This document shows positions 5,820 to 10,641 of a stretch of DNA of 10,641 nucleotides, piece after piece. Each line of letters begins with the position of its first letter. Positions within the stretch are counted from its first letter, which is position 1. The notes below the pieces were generated by a model. It did no database searches. It was not told the origin of the DNA and worked only from the letters and a program-made list of their open reading frames with translations. The stretch is from NCBI GenBank assembly GCA_003162495.1, contig PMOF01000306.1, positions 1-10,641 of the forward strand, read 5' to 3'. This DNA comes from Acidobacteriaceae bacterium (GTDB lineage Bacteria > Acidobacteriota > Terriglobia > Terriglobales > Acidobacteriaceae). A program made the translations under genes and the position numbers.

Positions 5820-8048
5820 TCAACGTGAAAATGCTTCAGTGAGGCCGCCGTCTACGGGAAGAATGTGGCCGGTCGTGCATCGGGAACGAGGGCTGGCCAG
5901 GAACAGGATGGCCTCGGCGCAGTCGGCTGGATCGATGGGCTGACGCGTGAGGGTGCGCTGGGCATAGAAACCGGCGAGCAGTGCGCGCAGCTCGTCGTCA
6001 GAGAGCGCGTCGTCAAAGGGGATGTTGTATTTGGTGAGTGAGGCGCGGACGCGGTCGCGCGGGAACATGGTGGACCCTTTGACGACAGTGGCGGGGCTGA
6101 TGCCATTGACGCGGACACGCGGGGCGAGGCCGACGGCGAGTTCGCGAATCAGGTGGGAGAGCGCGGCCTTGCTGACGTCATAGGCTTCGCTGCCGCGTTT
6201 GGGGACGACAGCGTTGGCGGAGCTGGTGAGGACGATGGAGGCGTCGAGAGCCTGCTCGGCAAAGAGCTTGGCGGCTTCATCTGCGAGCAGGTAGTTGGCG
6301 GTGACGTTGACATCGAGCGTGGTGGCCCATTGGGCGTCGGCAACGGTGCCGTCGGGAGAGGATGGGAAGAGAGCGGCGGTGTTGACGACGATGTCGACGC
6401 CGCCGAAGACAGCGACGGTGGCGTTCATCGCGTCAACGATGGACGCGCGGTTGCGGATGTCGACCAGAGTGGTGACGACGAACTCTTTGGAAGTGACGGC
6501 TTCGAGCTCGTCAGCAACGCGGGCCGCGGCCGGCTCATCGCGGTCTGCTATCACGACGTGAGCGCCGCGCGAGGCGGCGAGCAGCGCCACTTCGCGGCCA
6601 ATGCCGCTGCCGCCGCCGATGACCAGAGCAATACGGCGGCTGAGTTCTTTTTCGGGAGGCTGGCGGCGGATTTTCGCCTCTTCCATGGCCCAGTATTCAA
6701 TACGGAAAGCTTCAATGGCAGGCAGAGCGACGTAGTTGCTGAAGGCTTTGAAAGTGGCTGGGTCATTGGCCGGTCCGCATTGAGGAAGTTTTGCGCTCTT
6801 TTTCCCTCCGGCCAAGAGGGTTGCGCCCTCCATGACATGAATGGCGTTCGAATAAAACTCGCCGACGATGCGAGCTTCGGTTTTGTTTTTTCCAAAGCTG
6901 AACATTCCCAGGCCCTGAATAAGGACAACGGTGGGGCTGGCGTCACGGAGGGCGGGTGAATCGGGCGTGGCGAAGGAGTGGTAGTAGTCGCGGTATTGGT
7001 CACGATATTCGTTCAGCGAGCGGTCGATTTGTTCCTTGAGCGCGAGCAGGTCGGCGCTGTCGGGCCAGGGGATAAAGAGGGGACGAATCTTGGTGCGAAT
7101 GAAATGGTCGGGGCAACTGGTGCCGAGGTAAGAGAGCTCCTTGGCGTGAGCGGAGTTGACGAACTGGAGCACGTCGGGTGCGTCGGTGAAACTCGCAATC
7201 CAGGGATTCACGGTGCTGACGCGGCCGCGCAGATAGGGCGCGATTTGAACGGCTAGGTTGCGGCGGTCTTCGCGGGCGGGAATGGCCTCTCCGCCGAAAC
7301 GGGTGGGACCCTTGGCGATGCCATGGAGGGCGATGAACTGGCCGATCTGGTCAATGACGGTGAGGGTGTTGAGGTAGCATTCGCGCTGGGTCTGTCCCCA
7401 GGTGAAGAGGCCGTGGCCTCCAAGGACGATGCCGTCGCAGCTGGGGTTTTCCTGGATGGCGCGTCGCATCATGAGTCCCAGCTCAAAGCCGGGGCGCTGC
7501 CAGGGGAGCCACACGAGGAAATGGTTGAATTCGCGATTGAATTCGTCCATTTTGGTTTTGCCGTTGGCGGACGCGGCCAGGGCGATGCCCCAGTCCGGGT
7601 GGAGGTGATCGACGTGCGGAAAGGGAAGAAAGCCGTGCAGCGGAGTGTCGATGGAGGCGGCTACCGGATTGTTGCGGAAGGCGCAGAGGCCAAACATCGG
7701 CACCATTTCGTCTTCGGTTTCGACGCCTTTGTATTTGCGTTCGAGGCCAAGGAGTTTCTGCTGGTAGAGGGTGGCGAAGCCGGCGCGCTTGATGCTGCCG
7801 AGATCCCCGCCTGAGCCTTTAACCCAGAGGACTTCAACGGGCTGGCCGGTGAGTGGGTCGAGCTCAGTGACTTTGGAACTGGTGTTGCCGCCGGCGAAGT
7901 TAGTGATGCGCAGGTCGGAGCCGAGCAGGTTGGAGCGGTAGCGAAGAAGCTCGGGCTCGTCGAGGGAAGCGGCGACGGCGGGGTCCCAACGGTCTTCAAG
8001 AAACTTGAGTGCGGCGGTGGCGGGGGTTGTTGCGGTCATAGAACCCAT
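5820..8048 (-). CDS. rhaEW: Bifunctional L-rhamnulose-1-phosphate aldolase / short-chain dehydrogenase (lactaldehyde dehydrogenase)
   Basis: A fusion enzyme of 742 residues with two cytoplasmic activities. Residues about 15-440 are a class II (zinc) aldolase that should split L-rhamnulose-1-phosphate into DHAP and L-lactaldehyde. Candidate zinc-binding histidines are in PHVDHLHPDW (His145, 148, 150) and GGHGLFTWG (His212), and FAGGNTSSKV (51-60) fits the phosphate-binding stretch. Residues about 470-742 are a classical short-chain dehydrogenase with the NAD(P) motif GGGSGIG (478-484), VVNTAAL (554-560), Ser609/610, Tyr623 and Lys627 (YxxxK), and the typical end PVDGG. This half most likely oxidises lactaldehyde to L-lactate. 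The domain order matches the B. subtilis YuxG/RhaEW type. No clear ribosome-binding site precedes either the ATG at 8048 or the in-frame ATG at 8039. The gene sits between the regulator and rhaB. The dehydrogenase direction (lactate rather than propanediol) is inferred from the neighbouring lutC. Confidence 0.92.
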   Translation of the reverse strand: MGSMTATTPATAALKFLEDRWDPAVAASLDEPELLRYRSNLLGSDLRITNFAGGNTSSKVTELDPLTGQPVEVLWVKGSGGDLGSIKRAGFATLYQQKLLGLERKYKGVETEDEMVPMFGLCAFRNNPVAASIDTPLHGFLPFPHVDHLHPDWGIALAASANGKTKMDEFNREFNHFLVWLPWQRPGFELGLMMRRAIQENPSCDGIVLGGHGLFTWGQTQRECYLNTLTVIDQIGQFIALHGIAKGPTRFGGEAIPAREDRRNLAVQIAPYLRGRVSTVNPWIASFTDAPDVLQFVNSAHAKELSYLGTSCPDHFIRTKIRPLFIPWPDSADLLALKEQIDRSLNEYRDQYRDYYHSFATPDSPALRDASPTVVLIQGLGMFSFGKNKTEARIVGEFYSNAIHVMEGATLLAGGKKSAKLPQCGPANDPATFKAFSNYVALPAIEAFRIEYWAMEEAKIRRQPPEKELSRRIALVIGGGSGIGREVALLAASRGAHVVIADRDEPAAARVADELEAVTSKEFVVTTLVDIRNRASIVDAMNATVAVFGGVDIVVNTAALFPSSPDGTVADAQWATTLDVNVTANYLLADEAAKLFAEQALDASIVLTSSANAVVPKRGSEAYDVSKAALSHLIRELAVGLAPRVRVNGISPATVVKGSTMFPRDRVRASLTKYNIPFDDALSDDELRALLAGFYAQRTLTRQPIDPADCAEAILFLASPRSRCTTGHILPVDGGLTEAFSR

Positions 8049-8105
8049 TTTACGGGGGTTGGGGAGGGCTCGCCAAGAACATTAGGCTACAACGTTTATG
8101 GGAAG

Positions 8106-9206
8106 CTAGTTTTGGTGCAAGGCGGTCAGGGTTTCAGGGGTGACGGGTTTGTGGCGGACATAGTTGTAGGGGGGGACGATGTTGCCGCGAAGCAGGGCAA
8201 TGCCAAGGTGGATGAGGCGCGGGCCGTAGGCTTCCGCCTGGTGGGAGATGGATCCGATGAGGGCGCTTTTGCCGGTGCGCATTTCTTCGAGGGCTTCGGG
8301 GATGCAGTCCTGGCCGACGATGGCGAAGTCGTGCTCGCGCCCGGCTCCGCGGGCGGCGTCGAGCACTCCGAGGGCACTGGAATCGGTGGCGGCGGCGACC
8401 AGGATGCGCTCGCTCCTGCGGCGGCCGCGGAGAAAGTCGGCGACAGCTTGCCGGCTGGGTTGGCGCATGCCGCGGCCGTCGAGTTGGATGAAGCGGTCTG
8501 CGGGGAGATTGGGGAGCTGGGCGCGTATGGCCTGGAAGGCGCCGGCGATGCGGCTTTGGACGAAGCTTCCGGCCTCGTCGAAACCGACGCCGAGTACGCA
8601 ATCGACGCGGCTCTTCCACTTGCGCAGGGCGTGTTGGGCGAGCAGGGCGCCGGCTTCCAGGCCGACCTCGAAGTTATCGACGCCGAAGTAAGTGGCGTTG
8701 GGGTGAGGCACGTCAATGGCGATGAGAGGAATGTCGGCGGTCTTGAAGATATGCGCCACGCGCGGCGCGGCGCGCGCTTCGACCTGGAACTCGAGGACAA
8801 GATCGACGCGTTGGGCGACAAACTCTTCGGCGTTTTTGATGGCCACGTCAGGGTCGTAGCGGTTATCGAGGATGAGCAGTTCAACGCCGGCTGCAGCGGC
8901 TGCGGCGGTGATGCTGTGGGCCACGGCAACCGAGAAAGGCATCTCCGCACTTTGGGCGGCGAAGCCGAAGCGCAGGCGGCGCGGACGCGAAACGAGGCGG
9001 TACTGTCCGTTCTGTGCATGGGCCACGTAGCCGCGGTGGACGAGGGTTTTGAGAATGCGGTAGACGCTGGTCTTGGAGATTTCGGTCCTCTGGTAAATCT
9101 CTTCGAGTGACAGAGGCGCGTTGCTGCTCTCAAGCAACTCCAGGATGTCGAGGCCCTTGGAGAGGATGGGAATCAAATAGAGCCGCTTGATTTTTGTGCG
9201 GGGCAA
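8106..9206 (-). CDS. Transcriptional regulator: IclR-type winged helix fused to periplasmic-binding-protein-like sugar-sensing domain
   Basis: A 366-residue cytoplasmic protein with no signal peptide. Residues 13-75 are a winged helix of the IclR type: ILSKGLDILELL, then LSLEEIYQRTEISKTSVYRILKTL in two helices (recognition helix about 44-57), and a wing ending GQYRLV. Residues about 78-358 resemble the type I periplasmic-binding-protein fold of RbsB and of LacI-family effector domains: FSVAVAHSITAAAAAAG, LILDNRYDPDVAIKNAEEFV, VDLVLEF, IPLIAIDVPHPNATYFGVDN, AGAFQAIRAQ, ATDSSALGVLDAARGAG, FAIVGQDCIPEALEEM. Classical IclR proteins carry a GAF-like effector domain instead, and LacI proteins a different helix-turn-helix. 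Position inside the rhamnose cluster suggests it senses rhamnose or an intermediate. The start is TTG, with AAGGAGA 7 bases upstream and no competing ATG. The ligand, and whether it represses or activates, is unknown. Confidence 0.88.
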   Translation of the reverse strand: MPRTKIKRLYLIPILSKGLDILELLESSNAPLSLEEIYQRTEISKTSVYRILKTLVHRGYVAHAQNGQYRLVSRPRRLRFGFAAQSAEMPFSVAVAHSITAAAAAAGVELLILDNRYDPDVAIKNAEEFVAQRVDLVLEFQVEARAAPRVAHIFKTADIPLIAIDVPHPNATYFGVDNFEVGLEAGALLAQHALRKWKSRVDCVLGVGFDEAGSFVQSRIAGAFQAIRAQLPNLPADRFIQLDGRGMRQPSRQAVADFLRGRRRSERILVAAATDSSALGVLDAARGAGREHDFAIVGQDCIPEALEEMRTGKSALIGSISHQAEAYGPRLIHLGIALLRGNIVPPYNYVRHKPVTPETLTALHQN

Positions 9207-9213
9207 ACTTTGG

Positions 9214-9220
9214 TCTCCTT
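9214..9220 (-). promoter_or_regulatory. Ribosome-binding site fixing the TTG start of the regulator
   Basis: AAGGAGA on the - strand lies 7 bases before TTG (9206-9204). It decides the start, because the N-terminal part of this open frame has no ATG and the winged helix begins only about 12 residues in. A weak start codon with a strong Shine-Dalgarno sequence would keep regulator output modest. Confidence 0.75.
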
Positions 9221-9246
9221 GTTTTCCTTTTGGGTCTTCCTTTTGG
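9221..9246. repeat. Tandem 13-base duplication in the regulator leader
   Basis: Two adjacent copies, GTTTTCCTTTTGG (9221-9233) and GTCTTCCTTTTGG (9234-9246), identical at 12 of 13 bases. On the transcribed (-) sense each reads CCAAAAGGAA followed by A or G and AC, so the leader carries purine-rich, Shine-Dalgarno-like segments just before the real ribosome-binding site. The role is unknown; it could be replication slippage or a binding site. Confidence 0.6.
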
Positions 9247-9262
9247 CGGCTTTGAGCGGGAT

Positions 9263-9272
9263 GAAAATTTTC
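9263..9272. promoter_or_regulatory. Candidate operator palindrome between rhaI and the regulator gene
   Basis: GAAAATTTTC is a perfect 10-base palindrome in an A/T-rich island about 56-66 bases before the regulator's TTG start. IclR-family operators are often palindromes with a GAAAT-type core, so autoregulation is possible. The support is only symmetry and position, and a 10-base A/T palindrome can arise by chance. Confidence 0.25.
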
Positions 9273-9306
9273 TGGTTGCGATGCATGCCCATGGCGGTTC
9301 AGTTTT

Positions 9307-10503
9307 TCAGGCGTAACTGTTCACTCTGGCTTGACGTTGGGCGCGCTCGCTGGTGATGCGGTCGACGTAGCCGCCGGTGCGCAGGGCTGCCAGCGGGTCG
9401 GCGGGCAGGCCGCGGGTGGTGCGCCATTGGGCGGCGAGGGGGCGGACATCGGTCCAAAATGCGCCGCGGAAAAGCTCTTCGGCGGCCACTAGGTCGCAGG
9501 ATTGCTGATGAGCGGCTAGCTGCTTGCGATCGACGAGCGCTGCCTTGAGCCAGAGCTCCTGGGCAGTGACGACGGTCTGCACAGTGGCTTCGATTTTTCC
9601 TTTCAGGTTGTGGCTCTGGTCGATCATGAAGGCCACCCCCGCGGGGGCCAGACTTTCGGACGGGGTGGCATGCAATTCATGGAAGATGCGGAAGATCTGG
9701 TAAGGGTCAATGGAGCCGAGGGTGAGGTCGTCGTCGGCGTAACGGCGGTCGTTGAAGTGAAAGCCGCCAAGCAGTCCGGTGTGGAGGAGCCAGGCGACGA
9801 TCTGCTCAATGTTTTGCGAGGCATAGTGGTGGCCGGTATCGACCAGGACGCGGGCTTGCGGGCCGGCCAGGAGGGCGAGGTGAGAGGACATGCCCCAGTC
9901 GGCGATATCGGTGTGATAGAAAGCGGGCTCGAAAGGCTTGTATTCAATGAGCAGGCGCTGGTTGGGGGCGAGGTGTGCATGAGCCACGCCCAGGGCGTCT
10001 TCGAGCCACACGATGCGCTTGCGGATGCTTTGCGTGCCGGGGTAGTTGGAGCCGTCAGCGAGCCAGAGCGAAACATCGCGTGAGCCAAGCTGCCGGGCAA
10101 TCTCGATCGAGTCCAGGACATGACATAAGGCCAGTTTGCGAATCTCCTGCGTGGGATTGCAGAGTGAGCCGAACTTGTATTGCTGGTCCTGAAAAAGGTT
10201 GGGATTGATGGAGCCTGCGCGGATGCCGTGGCGGCGTTCGAGCGCCTTGATTTTGGGGACGTCGGCGATGCCGTTGGGCAGGTCCCAGAGAACATGCAAA
10301 GCCAGTGAGGGTGTGACGCCGGTGAGGCGGTTGACCTCGGCGGCGTCGGCGAATTTTTCTTCGATGGTGGAAGCTGCAGCGGGCTGAACGAATTTGCCGA
10401 AGCGGGTGCCGGTGTTGGCGAATCCCCAGGAGGGAATCTCGATCTGGAATGCGTCGAGAGCCTGAACGGCCGGGTCAAAAAGTGCGGATTCGGAATGAGT
10501 CAT
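9307..10503 (-). CDS. rhaI: L-rhamnose isomerase, RhaI type (Pseudomonas stutzeri/Bacillus-like)
   Basis: Converts L-rhamnose to L-rhamnulose in the cytoplasm, the first catabolic step. The 398-residue product is a TIM-barrel sugar isomerase of the RhaI class, not the E. coli RhaA class. Metal and catalytic residues can be placed: Glu187 and Lys189 (LIEYKPFEP), Asp222 and His225 (VDTGHH), His249 (GFHFNDRR), Asp257 and Asp259 (YADDDL), and Asp295 (MIDQSHN). Each is 32 lower than the residue I recall for the P. stutzeri enzyme (Glu219, Lys221, Asp254, His257, His281, Asp289, Asp291, Asp327), so spacing is fully conserved and the N-terminus is shorter. The ATG start has AAGGAGG 8 bases upstream. 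The lutC stop lies 42 bases upstream, consistent with one operon, and the regulator gene follows 100 bases downstream. Confidence 0.95.
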   Translation of the reverse strand: MTHSESALFDPAVQALDAFQIEIPSWGFANTGTRFGKFVQPAAASTIEEKFADAAEVNRLTGVTPSLALHVLWDLPNGIADVPKIKALERRHGIRAGSINPNLFQDQQYKFGSLCNPTQEIRKLALCHVLDSIEIARQLGSRDVSLWLADGSNYPGTQSIRKRIVWLEDALGVAHAHLAPNQRLLIEYKPFEPAFYHTDIADWGMSSHLALLAGPQARVLVDTGHHYASQNIEQIVAWLLHTGLLGGFHFNDRRYADDDLTLGSIDPYQIFRIFHELHATPSESLAPAGVAFMIDQSHNLKGKIEATVQTVVTAQELWLKAALVDRKQLAAHQQSCDLVAAEELFRGAFWTDVRPLAAQWRTTRGLPADPLAALRTGGYVDRITSERAQRQARVNSYA

Positions 10504-10511
10504 CGGTGATT

Positions 10512-10518
10512 CCTCCTT
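10512..10518 (-). promoter_or_regulatory. Strong Shine-Dalgarno sequence of rhaI
   Basis: AAGGAGG on the - strand, 8 bases from the ATG at 10503, is a near-perfect anti-16S match. It confirms the rhaI start and contrasts with the poor ribosome-binding sites of the bifunctional gene and rhaB downstream. Confidence 0.8.
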
Positions 10519-10545
10519 CTTGTTGCGAGGCGTTTCCTGCTCAAA

Positions 10546-10641
10546 TCAAGACTCATCGCGGGCCAGAATTACGTGCAGGAAGCGAGGTCCGTGGACGCCT
10601 TTGATGCGTGTCATTTCAATGTCCGCGGTGGCGCTGGGGCC
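10546..10641 (-). CDS. lutC: Lactate utilization protein LutC (LUD domain), C-terminal fragment
   Basis: Only the last 31 codons and the TGA are inside the window; the rest lies beyond the right edge. The peptide begins GPSATADIEMTRIKG and continues VHGPRFLHVILARDES. GPS-x-TADIE followed by a G-(V/A)-HGP-x-x-LHVIL stretch is the typical C-terminus of LUD-domain proteins of the LutC/YkgG group. With LutA and LutB these form an iron-sulfur enzyme complex that oxidises L-lactate to pyruvate. The frame is clean and ends 42 bases before rhaI, so co-transcription is likely. That fits the pathway: the bifunctional enzyme downstream would generate lactate from rhamnose. The assignment rests on a short piece; another LUD-domain protein is the main alternative. 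Confidence 0.75.
   Translation of the reverse strand, partial: GPSATADIEMTRIKGVHGPRFLHVILARDES

Noticed and set aside
6153..6959. Open frame of 268 codons on the + strand opposite the aldolase-dehydrogenase gene
   Set aside because: Antisense to a strongly conserved enzyme; repetitive Gly/Asp/Val composition and no family match that I can recognise.
8112..9110. Open frame of 332 codons on the + strand opposite the regulator gene
   Set aside because: Gly/Ala/Asp/Val-rich composition without any recognisable motif, fully antisense to the gene with clear domains and a proper ribosome-binding site. It is a shadow of codon bias.

Overview
The window comes from a G+C-rich bacterial chromosome, most likely an acidobacterium (Acidobacteriota, class Terriglobia). 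The suggestion rests on G/C-biased third codon positions, a short palindromic intergenic repeat that reads as 'KGHDFSRAD' when translated, and a second type of hairpin repeat ending in GGCACCCGGC. I remember both repeat types from acidobacterial genomes. I could not search a database, so the phylum is an inference.

Left part (1-3139, + strand): most of dnaE, the replicative DNA polymerase III alpha subunit. Its 5' end lies outside the window. Converging on it from the right (3164-3987, - strand) is a compact type II toxin-antitoxin pair: a ribbon-helix-helix antitoxin and a PIN-domain VapC-type toxin joined by a 4-base ATGA overlap. Short direct and inverted repeats lie just upstream of the antitoxin.

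Right part (4132-10641, - strand, transcribed right to left): a catabolic cluster for L-rhamnose. In transcription order it holds the tail of lutC (lactate utilisation), rhaI (L-rhamnose isomerase), an unusual regulator joining an IclR-type winged helix to a periplasmic-binding-protein-like sugar-sensing domain, a bifunctional rhamnulose-1-phosphate aldolase/short-chain dehydrogenase, and rhaB (rhamnulokinase). Together they give a complete route: L-rhamnose -> L-rhamnulose (RhaI) -> L-rhamnulose-1-phosphate (RhaB) -> DHAP + L-lactaldehyde (aldolase half) -> L-lactate (dehydrogenase half) -> pyruvate (the Lut complex, of which only the LutC tail is visible). No sugar transporter or rhamnose mutarotase lies inside the window.

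No gene-free stretch exceeds 300 bases. The longest gap is between the bifunctional gene and rhaB. It carries one strong palindrome and two related hairpin repeats, and the palindrome extends into what naive gene calling would read as an N-terminal extension of RhaB. I found no convincing rho-independent terminator, including in the 24-base gap between dnaE and the toxin gene, and no tRNA, rRNA, CRISPR array or insertion sequence.
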